A stretch of 64,000 bases of DNA, taken from the NCBI GenBank assembly GCA_035605975.1, contig DATNGG010000078.1, forward strand, positions 13,449 to 77,448. Reading direction: 5' to 3'. This DNA is from CAIKMD01 sp035605975. GTDB lineage: Bacteria; Pseudomonadota; Alphaproteobacteria; ATCC43930; CGMCC-115725. Under the pieces are notes generated by a model. The model saw only the letters and a program-made list of their open reading frames with translations. It made no database searches and had not been told where the DNA came from. Below, piece by piece: positions 27,692-36,000 of this stretch (the stretch's first letter is position 1; the number at the start of each line of letters is the position of its first letter). The translations under genes and the position numbers were made by a program.

Positions 27692-30600
27692 ATGCCGAAG
27701 CGCACCGACATCAAGAGCATCCTCATCATCGGCGCGGGGCCGATCGTCATCGGCCAGGCTTGCGAGTTCGATTATTCCGGCGCGCAAGCGGTGAAGGCGC
27801 TGAAGGAAGAGGGCTACCGCGTCATCCTGGTCAACTCCAATCCCGCGACCATCATGACCGATCCGGGCTTGGCCGATGCGACCTATATCGAGCCGATCAC
27901 GCCCGAGATGGTCGAGCGCATCATCGCCGCCGAAAAGCCCGACGCGCTGCTGCCGACCATGGGCGGCCAGACCGCGCTCAACACGGCGATGGCCTTGGCG
28001 CGCAACGGCGCGCTGGCGCGGCACAAGGTCGAGCTCATCGGCGCCTCCGAGACCGCGATCGCCAAGGCCGAGGACCGGCTGCTGTTCCGCGAGGCGATGG
28101 ACAAAATCGGTTTGCAATCGCCCAAGAGCGTGCTGGTGCGCTCGCCCGACGAGGCGCGCGCGGCGCTCGAGATCGTCGGGCTGCCGACCATCATCCGCCC
28201 GTCCTTCACGCTTGGCGGCGCGGGCGGCGGCATCGCCTACAACAAGGAGGAATTCGAGGAGCTCGTGCGCGGCGCCTTGCGCACCTCGCCGGTTCATGAG
28301 GTGCTGATCGAGGAATCGGTGCTGGGGTGGAAAGAATTCGAGATGGAGGTGGTGCGCGACCGCGCCGACAATTGCATCATCATCTGCTCGATCGAGAACA
28401 TCGATCCGATGGGCGTGCATACCGGCGATTCGGTAACCGTCGCGCCGGCGCTCACCTTGACCGACAAGGAATATCAGATCATGCGCAACGCCTCGATCGC
28501 GGTGCTGCGCGAGATCGGGGTCGATACCGGCGGGTCGAACGTCCAATTCGCCGTCAACCCGGCGGATGGGCGGCTTGTCATCATCGAGATGAATCCGCGT
28601 GTCTCGCGCTCCTCCGCCCTCGCCTCGAAGGCCACCGGCTTCCCGATCGCCAAGGTCGCGGCGAAGCTCGCCGTCGGCTACACGCTCGATGAATTGACCA
28701 ACGAGATCACGCGCGTCACGCCCGCCTCCTTCGAGCCGACGATCGATTATGTCGTCACGAAGATGCCGCGCTTCACCTTCGAGAAATTCCCGGGCGCCGA
28801 GCCGCTGCTCACCACCTCGATGAAGTCGGTCGGCGAGGCGATGGCGATCGGGCGGAGCTTCGCCGAATCGGTACAGAAGGCACTGCGCTCGATGGAAACC
28901 GGCTTGACCGGCTTCAACGAGATCGAGATTCCCGGCGCCGACACCGGCGAGAAGAGCGCGATCCGCGGCGCCCTCGCCAAGCCCACACCCGACCGGCTCT
29001 TGACCATCGCGCAAGCCTATCGGCTCGGCCTCACCACCGCCGAGATTCACGCCGCCTGCAAATACGATCCGTGGTTTCTCGAGGAAATCCGCAAGATCGT
29101 CGCGGCCGAAGCGGCGATCCGGCGCGACGGCCTGCCCCAGGATGCGCGCGGCTGCCTGCGCATCAAGGCGATGGGCTTTTCCGATGCACGGCTCGCCGAG
29201 CTTGCGGGGACGAGCGAGAGCGCGGTCGGCGCCTGGCGCGCGCGGCTCGGCGTTCATCCGGTCTATAAGCGGATTGACACCTGCGCGGCCGAATTTCCCT
29301 CGCTCACGCCCTATATGTATTCGACCTATGAGGGCGACGGCGCGGGGCCGGGCGAATGCGAGTCCGACCCCACGGCGCGCGACAAGGTCGTCATCCTCGG
29401 CGGCGGCCCCAACCGCATCGGCCAGGGTATCGAATTCGACTATTGCTGCGTCCATGCCGCCTACAGCCTCAAAGAGGCCGGCATCGAGACGATCATGGTC
29501 AATTGCAATCCCGAGACGGTCTCGACCGATTACGACACTGCCGACCGGCTCTATTTCGAGCCGCTGACGGCCGAGGATGTGATCGAGCTGGTGCGGGTCG
29601 AGGAGAAGAAGGGCCGGCTCAAAGGCGTGATCGTGCAGCTCGGCGGCCAGACGCCCTTGAAGCTCGCGGCGGCGCTCGAAGCGGCGCGCATCCCGATCCT
29701 CGGCACCTCGCCCGATGCGATCGATCTCGCCGAGGACCGGCGGCGCTTCCAGGAGCTGTTGCAGCGACTCGACCTGAAGCAGCCGGAGAACGGCATCGCC
29801 AGCTCGGCCGAGGAAGCCGAGACGGTGGCGCAGCGCATCGGCTATCCGGTGGTGATCCGGCCCTCCTACGTCCTGGGCGGACGGGCGATGGAGATCGTCC
29901 ACGAGAAGAGCGCGCTGGCGCGCTACATGGCGCATGCGGTCAAGGTCTCGGGCCGCAATCCCGTCCTCATCGACCGCTATCTCCAAGACGCGATCGAGGT
30001 CGATGTCGACGCGCTCTCCGATGGAAGCGACGTGTTCATCGCCGGCATCATGGAGCATATCGAGGAGGCGGGCATCCATTCGGGCGACAGCGCCTGCTCG
30101 CTGCCGCCCTATTCGCTGCCGCCCGAGATCGTCGCCGAGATCAAGCGCCAGACCGCGGCGCTGGCGCGCGCGCTCGGCGTCATCGGCCTGATGAATGTGC
30201 AATATGCGGTGAAGGGCGCGACCGTCTATGTGCTCGAGGTCAATCCGCGCGCCTCGCGCACCGTGCCCTTTGTCGCCAAGGCGGTCGGTGTGCCGATCGC
30301 CAAGATCGCCGCGCGGGTGATGGTCGGCGAAAAGCTCGGCGGCTTCACCCTCGAGGCCAAGGCGCGGCGCCCCCATGTCGCGGTCAAGGAAGCCGTCTTC
30401 CCCTTCGCGCGCTTTCCCGGGGTCGATCTCATTCTCGGGCCCGAGATGAAATCGACCGGCGAGGTGATGGGGCTCGATCAGGATTTCGGCCGCGCTTTCG
30501 CCAAGTCGCAGCTCGGCAGCGGCGTCACCCTGCCGCTGCAAGGTCGCGTCTTCGTCTCGGTGCGCGACCACGACAAGCAGGCGGTGGTCGAGCCCTGCCG

Positions 30601-30943
30601 CCGCCTCATCGCGATGGGCTTCGCCTTGCTGGCGACGCGCGGAACCGCCGCCGTGCTCGACGCCGCGGGGCTGCCGGTCGAGACCGTCAACAAGGTCACC
30701 GAAGGCCGGCCGCACATCGTCGACCGCATGCTGTCGGGCGAGGTTCAGCTCGTCTTCAACACCACCGAGGGCGCCGCGGCCATCGCCGACAGCTTCAGCC
30801 TGCGGCGCACCGCGCTGACCAACGACATCCCCTATTACACGACCCTCGCCGGAGCCCGCGCCGCGGTCCAGGCGATCCTCGCCTTGAAGACCGGCGGTCT
30901 TGAAGTCGCCCCCGTCCAGTCTTATTTTGAGGGGCCGTTCTAG
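27692..30943 (+). CDS. carB: Carbamoyl-phosphate synthase large subunit CarB
   Basis: A full-length 1083-residue subunit with two homologous ATP-grasp synthetase halves (carboxyphosphate half about 1-400, carbamate half about 560-940), an oligomerisation domain between them, and a C-terminal MGS-like allosteric domain (about 945-1083). The paired openings IIGAGPIVIGQACEFDYSG and ILGGGPNRIGQGIEFDYCC are diagnostic. It is three bases after carA. The greA gene follows 57 bases later, probably on the same transcript. Confidence 0.98.
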   Translation: MPKRTDIKSILIIGAGPIVIGQACEFDYSGAQAVKALKEEGYRVILVNSNPATIMTDPGLADATYIEPITPEMVERIIAAEKPDALLPTMGGQTALNTAMALARNGALARHKVELIGASETAIAKAEDRLLFREAMDKIGLQSPKSVLVRSPDEARAALEIVGLPTIIRPSFTLGGAGGGIAYNKEEFEELVRGALRTSPVHEVLIEESVLGWKEFEMEVVRDRADNCIIICSIENIDPMGVHTGDSVTVAPALTLTDKEYQIMRNASIAVLREIGVDTGGSNVQFAVNPADGRLVIIEMNPRVSRSSALASKATGFPIAKVAAKLAVGYTLDELTNEITRVTPASFEPTIDYVVTKMPRFTFEKFPGAEPLLTTSMKSVGEAMAIGRSFAESVQKALRSMETGLTGFNEIEIPGADTGEKSAIRGALAKPTPDRLLTIAQAYRLGLTTAEIHAACKYDPWFLEEIRKIVAAEAAIRRDGLPQDARGCLRIKAMGFSDARLAELAGTSESAVGAWRARLGVHPVYKRIDTCAAEFPSLTPYMYSTYEGDGAGPGECESDPTARDKVVILGGGPNRIGQGIEFDYCCVHAAYSLKEAGIETIMVNCNPETVSTDYDTADRLYFEPLTAEDVIELVRVEEKKGRLKGVIVQLGGQTPLKLAAALEAARIPILGTSPDAIDLAEDRRRFQELLQRLDLKQPENGIASSAEEAETVAQRIGYPVVIRPSYVLGGRAMEIVHEKSALARYMAHAVKVSGRNPVLIDRYLQDAIEVDVDALSDGSDVFIAGIMEHIEEAGIHSGDSACSLPPYSLPPEIVAEIKRQTAALARALGVIGLMNVQYAVKGATVYVLEVNPRASRTVPFVAKAVGVPIAKIAARVMVGEKLGGFTLEAKARRPHVAVKEAVFPFARFPGVDLILGPEMKSTGEVMGLDQDFGRAFAKSQLGSGVTLPLQGRVFVSVRDHDKQAVVEPCRRLIAMGFALLATRGTAAVLDAAGLPVETVNKVTEGRPHIVDRMLSGEVQLVFNTTEGAAAIADSFSLRRTALTNDIPYYTTLAGARAAVQAILALKTGGLEVAPVQSYFEGPF

Positions 30944-31000
30944 GCTGGTTTCCTGAAGCTTGTTCGAATTCTCAACGCCACGGGGACGAAACAGACCCGC

Positions 31001-31474
31001 ATGACGAAAATCCCAATGACTTCCGGCGGTTTCAACCGCCTGCAGGAAGAGCTCAAACGGCTGAAATCGGTCGATCGTCCGGCCATCATCCGGGCGATCT
31101 CGGAAGCGCGCGAGCAGGGCGACATCGCCGAGAACGCCGAGTACCACGCCGCGCGCGAGCGTCAGGGCTTCATCGAAGGCCGGGTGATGGAGCTCGAGGA
31201 CAAGATCGCCCGGGCCGAGGTCATCGACGTCTCGAAACTGTCAGGCAAGGCCGTGAAATTCGGCGCGACGGTGACGCTCGAGGACGAGGAGACCGAGGAG
31301 AAGGTCGTCTACCAGATCGTCGGCGAGGACGAGGCCGATATCAGCAAGGGGCGGCTTTCCGTGACCTCGCCCTTGGCGCGCGCCCTCATCGGCAAGACGA
31401 TCGGCGACAATGTCGAGGTCTCGACGCCGCGCGGCGCGCGGTCCTACGAAATCGTCAAGGTCCAATTCAAATAA
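31001..31474 (+). CDS. greA: Transcription elongation factor GreA
   Basis: A 157-residue factor that rescues backtracked RNA polymerase by stimulating transcript cleavage. The N-terminal coiled coil carries the acidic tip region ARE-QGDIAENAEYHAARE, and the C-terminal globular domain includes DISKGRLSVTSPLARALIGK and GDNVEVSTPRGARSYEI. Length is normal. It follows carB by 57 bases, an order seen in other alphaproteobacteria. Confidence 0.97.
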   Translation: MTKIPMTSGGFNRLQEELKRLKSVDRPAIIRAISEAREQGDIAENAEYHAARERQGFIEGRVMELEDKIARAEVIDVSKLSGKAVKFGATVTLEDEETEEKVVYQIVGEDEADISKGRLSVTSPLARALIGKTIGDNVEVSTPRGARSYEIVKVQFK

Positions 31475-31479
31475 GCGCG

Positions 31480-31956
31480 TCAGTCGGCGTCGATCGGCAC
31501 GCCGGGCTCGAACTTGGCCGTATGGTTGAGCGGCATCGAGCGCACATTCTTGACGTTGGGTGCCGGGGTGAGCTTCGCCGCGAGGAAGCGCTGATAGCTG
31601 TCCCAATCGGCGGCGACGATCTTCAACAGGAAATCGATCTCGCCCGACAGCTGATGCGCCTCGCGCACCTCGGGCCAGGACGAGACCAGCCGCTCGAAGG
31701 CTTTCAAATCGATCTCGGCCTGACTGGCGAGACCGACCAGCGCAAAGACCGTGATGCCGAAGCCCAGCGCCTCGGCATTGATATCGGCATGATAGCCACG
31801 GATGAGCCCCGCTTCCTCCAAGGTGCGAACGCGCCTGAGGCAGGGCGGAGCGGAAATGCCGGCGCGCTGCGCCAACTCGACATTGGTCATGCGCCCGTCG
31901 GCTTGAAGATCGCGCAGGATGCGTCGATCGATCTTGTCGAGCTTGCTGCGCCGCAT
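31480..31956 (-). CDS. Lrp/AsnC family transcriptional regulator
   Basis: A 158-residue feast/famine regulator: N-terminal winged HTH (KLDKIDRRILRDLQADGRM, VELAQRAGISAPPCLRRVRTLEEAG) and C-terminal RAM ligand-binding domain (VREAHQLSGEIDFLLKIVA). ATG 31956-31954 is chosen because AGGAAG lies just upstream and the family begins at this point; the frame extends 11 codons further. It converges on greA with only 5 bases between the stops. The effector is not evident, though amino acids are usual. Confidence 0.93.
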   Translation of the reverse strand: MRRSKLDKIDRRILRDLQADGRMTNVELAQRAGISAPPCLRRVRTLEEAGLIRGYHADINAEALGFGITVFALVGLASQAEIDLKAFERLVSSWPEVREAHQLSGEIDFLLKIVAADWDSYQRFLAAKLTPAPNVKNVRSMPLNHTAKFEPGVPIDAD

Positions 31957-32106
31957 GAATGCTTCCTGGGACCGGCAGTATCGGACCAATAATTGCTCAT
32001 CCTAGGGAGAAGCAATTATATTTCAAGATCGCCGCCCGAAATCCTTGCCCGGCCGCAATGCGACGGCTAGCACCTTGCGTGCAGGAATGCGCGCAACCAT
32101 GACGCC

Positions 32107-33078
32107 ATGACCTCGAAGGAAGCGACGCCGCGCATCTGGGCGCTCCATGACGGCAAGTCGGGCATGGCCAATCAGGTGCTGGGCCTCGCCGAGGCGCTGG
32201 GCTGGCCGTTTGACGAGAAGCGACTCGTCGTGCGCGCGCCGTGGCGGCATGTGACGCCGCATCTCTGGCTCTATCCGCTCAATGCGCTCGATCCGCAGGG
32301 CGCGGTGCTGGCGCCGCCCTGGCCCGATCTCATCATCGCCTGCGGCCGCAACACCGTCGCGCCGGCGCGCGCCGCCAAGCGCCGCAGCGGCGGGAAAATC
32401 TTCTGGGTGCAAATCCAGGATCCGCGCTTTGCCCGGCGCGAGGTCGATCTCGTCGTCGCGCCGCGGCATGACGGTGTCAATGGCGCCAACAGCTTCTCGA
32501 CCCTCGGCGCCGTCCACCGCGTCAATCCCGCGCGGCTCGCCGACGGCGCGGCGCGGCTCGGTGCGCGTTTTTCGCATTTGCCGCGCCCTTTGCTGGCGGT
32601 GCTGATCGGCGGCGACAATGCGGTCTACCGCCTGACGGATGCGGGATTCGCCAGGCTCTGCGAGCAGCTCGCGGCGCTGGCGCGGCAAGGCTTCGGTCTC
32701 GCCATCACACCGTCGCGGCGCACCGCCGCGGCACGCACGGCGCAATTGCGCGCGGCGCTCGAAGGCTTGCCCGCCGCGATCTGGGATGGCAGCGGCGACA
32801 ATCCCTATTTTGCCATGCTGGGGCTCGCCGATGCGATTCTCGTCACCGCCGATTCGGTGTCGATGGTGAGCGAGGCGGCCGCCACCGGCAAGCCGGTCTA
32901 TATTGTGCCGCTCGAGGGCGGCTCGGCCAAATTCGCGCGCTTCCATCGGGCGATGCGCGAGGCCGGCATCACCCGCGACTTCGCCGGCGCGATCGAGGGC
33001 TGGACCTACGAGCCGCCCGACGATACGGCGCGCGCCGCCGCCGAGATTCGCCGCCGCCTGCCGAGGATCGCGTCATGA
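32107..33078 (+). CDS. ELM1/DUF1022 family protein
   Basis: A 323-residue protein of the mitochondrial-fission-ELM1 (PF06258) family, common in alphaproteobacteria. It looks like a GT-B-type glycosyltransferase fold. Signatures are IWALHDGKSGMANQVLGLAE, IACGRNTVAPARAA, FWVQIQDPR, LIGGDNAVYRLT, and the nucleotide-site-like VTADSVSMVSEAAATGKPVY. The stop overlaps the start of the PAP2 gene by 4 bases, so the two are translationally coupled, pointing to a shared envelope-lipid or glycan role. The bacterial function is not settled. Confidence 0.85.
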   Translation: MTSKEATPRIWALHDGKSGMANQVLGLAEALGWPFDEKRLVVRAPWRHVTPHLWLYPLNALDPQGAVLAPPWPDLIIACGRNTVAPARAAKRRSGGKIFWVQIQDPRFARREVDLVVAPRHDGVNGANSFSTLGAVHRVNPARLADGAARLGARFSHLPRPLLAVLIGGDNAVYRLTDAGFARLCEQLAALARQGFGLAITPSRRTAAARTAQLRAALEGLPAAIWDGSGDNPYFAMLGLADAILVTADSVSMVSEAAATGKPVYIVPLEGGSAKFARFHRAMREAGITRDFAGAIEGWTYEPPDDTARAAAEIRRRLPRIAS

Positions 33079-34493
33079 TCCGGCGTATTCTCGGATTCGG
33101 CGGCGCCTTTCTCCTTCTTTGCGGCGGCACGATGCTGTTCCCGCGCGTCGATCTCTGGGCGAGCGGATGGTTCTATCGTCCCGGCGCCGGCTTCTTCCTC
33201 GGCAACTGGGCGCCGTTCCGCATTGCCCATGACGACCTCCACTACGCCGTCACGGGATTCGTCATCGTTCTCGTCCTGCTGCTGCTCGCGGCGCTGATCG
33301 CACGGCGTTCCGTGCTGAGGCTCGATCGCCGCGCCGCGGTGTTTCTTCTTCTCGCCCTCGCCTTGGGGCCGGGCCTCACCGTCAACACAATCTTCAAGGA
33401 CCATTGGGGACGCGCGCGCCCGGCGCAGATCGCGGCTTTCGGCGGCGACAAGAAATTCTCGCCCGCCTTCGTCCCGAGCGATCAGTGCCGGAGCAATTGC
33501 TCCTTCCCCGCGGGCGATCCGGCCGTCGGATTCTATCTCGTCTCCCTCGCCTTTCTCGCCGCAACCCCGAGGAAGCGGCGCTGGGGGATCGCCGGGGCCC
33601 TCGCCGCCGGCAGCGCGTTGGGAGTCGTCCGTCTTGCCCAGGGCGGGCATTTCCTCTCCGACGTGCTGGCGTCGGGCTTCCTCGTCTATGCGGTGAGTTG
33701 GGTGCTGTATCGACTGCTGGTGGTCGAGGACGGCAGCGCAACGCTGCTCGCCCTGCTGCGCCGGCCGACGCGAGGCACGCTGAGTTTTCTCGCCGTCACC
33801 CTCGCCGCCGCGCTGCTGTTCTTTGCCAGCTACGTCTTTCTCGATATCCCGCTCGCGCGCTTTTTCCAGAATGAGAACCCCAGCCTCCACGCCGCTTTCG
33901 CCGAGATCACCAAGCTGGGCGAAGGCGGGCTCTACCTCGTGCCGCTGGCGCTCATCCTCGCCGCGTCGCTGTGGCGGCGGCGGGCTGGCCTCGCCTGGCG
34001 CAGCGGCTTCCTTTTCGCGGCGGTCGCGCTCTCGGGCCTCATCGTCGATATCGTCAAGCCGGTGTTCGGCCGCGCCCGCCCCAAGCTGCTCTTCGAGCAG
34101 AATCTCTTCGGCTTCACCTGGATCGGGCCCCATGCCGATCGCTGGTCTTTTCCCTCCGGCCACTCGGCCACCATGGCGGCGCTCGCCATCGCGCTCTCTG
34201 TGATCTATCCGCGCGGCTGGCCGGCTTATTGGGCGCTGGCAATCCTGGTGATGGCGAGCCGCATCGTCATCGACGCGCATTATTTCAGCGACGTGATCGC
34301 CGGCGCCTATATCGGCCTTGCCACCGCCTGGGCTCTGGCCGCCGCCGCCCGCTCGCGCGGCGTCGTGCTGGCCTTGGAGCGGCGCGGGGCGCCCTCACCC
34401 ATAGCCCTTGAAGCCGTAGAGGAGACGCACCTCGTAGCTGCGCGACTGGCCGCCGCCCAAGGGGATGATGATGTGCTCGACCGGACCCGATGA
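33075..34493 (+). CDS. Double-PAP2 membrane phosphatase
   Basis: A 472-residue polytopic protein with two complete PAP2-type units. Unit 1: K108-x6-R115-P116, SFPAGD at 143-148, R186-x5-H192-x3-D196. Unit 2: K328-x6-R335-P336, FPSGH ending at H363, S395-R396-x5-H402-x3-D406. Unit 2 is canonical; unit 1 has Asp in place of the general-acid His of motif C2. Typical PAP2 proteins have one unit of about 200-250 residues. Substrates are probably lipid phosphates or undecaprenyl diphosphate. It is coupled to the ELM1-like gene. Its last 33 codons overlap the 3' end of the convergent GT39 gene. Confidence 0.87.
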   Translation: MIRRILGFGGAFLLLCGGTMLFPRVDLWASGWFYRPGAGFFLGNWAPFRIAHDDLHYAVTGFVIVLVLLLLAALIARRSVLRLDRRAAVFLLLALALGPGLTVNTIFKDHWGRARPAQIAAFGGDKKFSPAFVPSDQCRSNCSFPAGDPAVGFYLVSLAFLAATPRKRRWGIAGALAAGSALGVVRLAQGGHFLSDVLASGFLVYAVSWVLYRLLVVEDGSATLLALLRRPTRGTLSFLAVTLAAALLFFASYVFLDIPLARFFQNENPSLHAAFAEITKLGEGGLYLVPLALILAASLWRRRAGLAWRSGFLFAAVALSGLIVDIVKPVFGRARPKLLFEQNLFGFTWIGPHADRWSFPSGHSATMAALAIALSVIYPRGWPAYWALAILVMASRIVIDAHYFSDVIAGAYIGLATAWALAAAARSRGVVLALERRGAPSPIALEAVEETHLVAARLAAAQGDDDVLDRTR

Positions 34494-35921
34494 ACGGAAC
34501 CGCGCGGTGATCGCATCGACGCTGCCGCGATAGCTGACGAGCAGGAAATTGCCGCCGAGATAATGCTCCGGATCGGCGGTCAGATCGAACTGATCGTGAA
34601 TGCCGCCCATGGCGTTCCATTTGAGCGCGTCGAAGGGGTGCGGCTCGACATAGTAGATGAGCGCCGCCATCAGCTCGCGATCATCCGCGAGGAGATGGGT
34701 TCCGGGATTTTCCCGCAGCATCCGGCTTACGGTCGCACCCAAAATCCGCCAGCCGCGCAGGCGATGCAGCGCGTCGTATTTCGCCGGCAGGTCGTAGCCC
34801 AAAGCATGCGCGGCCGGCTTGGCCTCGGCCAGCGCCACGACGATGACGCAGTGAAGCACGATCGAGCCCCAGACCAGCAGGCGCTGCCCCTCGGCAAGGA
34901 GGAGCGCCACCACGAGAACGACCGCCGACACATAGACCGGCGCCGCCCAATTGGGCTCGGCGCGCGAGAGGAAGCTCACCACCAGCATCATCGCGAGGGT
35001 CGGCAGGGTGAAGAAGGCGAGCATCGCCTCGCGCCGCTCGCGGAGCACGCGGCGGGCCAGCACGACCACGACCAGCAGCGCGCCAAAGAACACCGGCCCG
35101 AACACGCCGAATTGCGAGCCGAAGAAGGCGAGCAGCTTGCTCGGATGACCCAGAGTCCCGCCCATCGCGGCATTCGCCTCGGTGTGATGGTAGGAGACGA
35201 AATGGTGGGCGTAATTCCAGATGAAATTCGGCGAATAGAGCAGCAGCGCGAGCAGCGCCGCTACGGCAAAGCGCGGCAAATGCCGGCGCTCGTCGCGATA
35301 GGCGGCGAGGAACAGCAGCGCCGAGATGAGCCAATAGGCCATGGCATATTTGGCGAGGAGGCCGACCCCCGCGGCCGCGCCCGCCGCCCACCACCAGCGC
35401 TCGCCCCCCGGCTCGCGCGCGCGAATGAAGGCATAGAGCGCGACCGACCAGCAGAAGAGCAGCGGCGCGTCGGTCGAGATGATGATGGATGAAGCCCAGA
35501 CGCCCGGCAGGGTCGCATAGGCGATCGACGACCAGAACGCCACTCGCGCATCGTAGAGCCGCTGCGCCAGGGCATAGATCATCAACGCCGTGCCGAAATG
35601 CAGGAGCGGCGCGCTGAGCCGCACCGCCAGCTCGTTGTCGCTATGCGTCAGCCAAGTCGTCAGGGCGATGAGCCAAGCCACCAGCGGCGGCTTCGAGTAA
35701 TAGCCCCAATCGGGCTTCAGCGACCAAAGCCAGTATTGCGCCTCGTCCGGGTAGAGATCGGTCGCGCCCGAGGCGATCCACAGCAGCCGCACCAGGGTCA
35801 GGGCGAAGACGATGAAGACGGCGAGTCGAAAACTCCGCTCCTGATCCGCCGCCGGTTTGCGTGCTTCGACGCCCACTGCCATGACGGAGGGGACCTTAGC
35901 GAAGGGCGGGGCCGCGCCCAA
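34395..35921 (-). CDS. GT39-family membrane glycosyltransferase (ArnT/PMT-like)
   Basis: A 508-residue polytopic GT-C enzyme. After helix 1 it shows the catalytic acidic motif LYPDEAQYW (Asp59-Glu60) and then GYYSKPPLVAWLI, characteristic of PMT_2/ArnT relatives that use polyprenyl-phosphate sugars. About eleven helices are followed by a C-terminal periplasmic domain. The start may be the internal ATG at 35882 (MAVGVEAR) rather than 35921. The 3' end overlaps the double-PAP2 gene by 99 bases tail to tail. A PAP2 phosphatase and a polyprenyl-sugar transferase fit one glycolipid pathway, although they are on opposite strands. Confidence 0.87.
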   Translation of the reverse strand: MGAAPPFAKVPSVMAVGVEARKPAADQERSFRLAVFIVFALTLVRLLWIASGATDLYPDEAQYWLWSLKPDWGYYSKPPLVAWLIALTTWLTHSDNELAVRLSAPLLHFGTALMIYALAQRLYDARVAFWSSIAYATLPGVWASSIIISTDAPLLFCWSVALYAFIRAREPGGERWWWAAGAAAGVGLLAKYAMAYWLISALLFLAAYRDERRHLPRFAVAALLALLLYSPNFIWNYAHHFVSYHHTEANAAMGGTLGHPSKLLAFFGSQFGVFGPVFFGALLVVVVLARRVLRERREAMLAFFTLPTLAMMLVVSFLSRAEPNWAAPVYVSAVVLVVALLLAEGQRLLVWGSIVLHCVIVVALAEAKPAAHALGYDLPAKYDALHRLRGWRILGATVSRMLRENPGTHLLADDRELMAALIYYVEPHPFDALKWNAMGGIHDQFDLTADPEHYLGGNFLLVSYRGSVDAITARFRSSGPVEHIIIPLGGGQSRSYEVRLLYGFKGYG

Positions 35922-36000
35922 GCGCCGGCCGCATGCGGTCTGCTGACGCGCGAGCCCAGTAGCAATCGCGGCCTCGGCTTGCTAGATCAAGGGAGCTTCC

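Noticed and set aside
26507..31147. A very long minus-strand open frame (about 1546 codons) across carA-carB.
   Set aside because: It is the complement of the carAB operon; its product is Arg/Asp/His/Gly-rich shadow sequence without any domain, produced by high GC in third positions.
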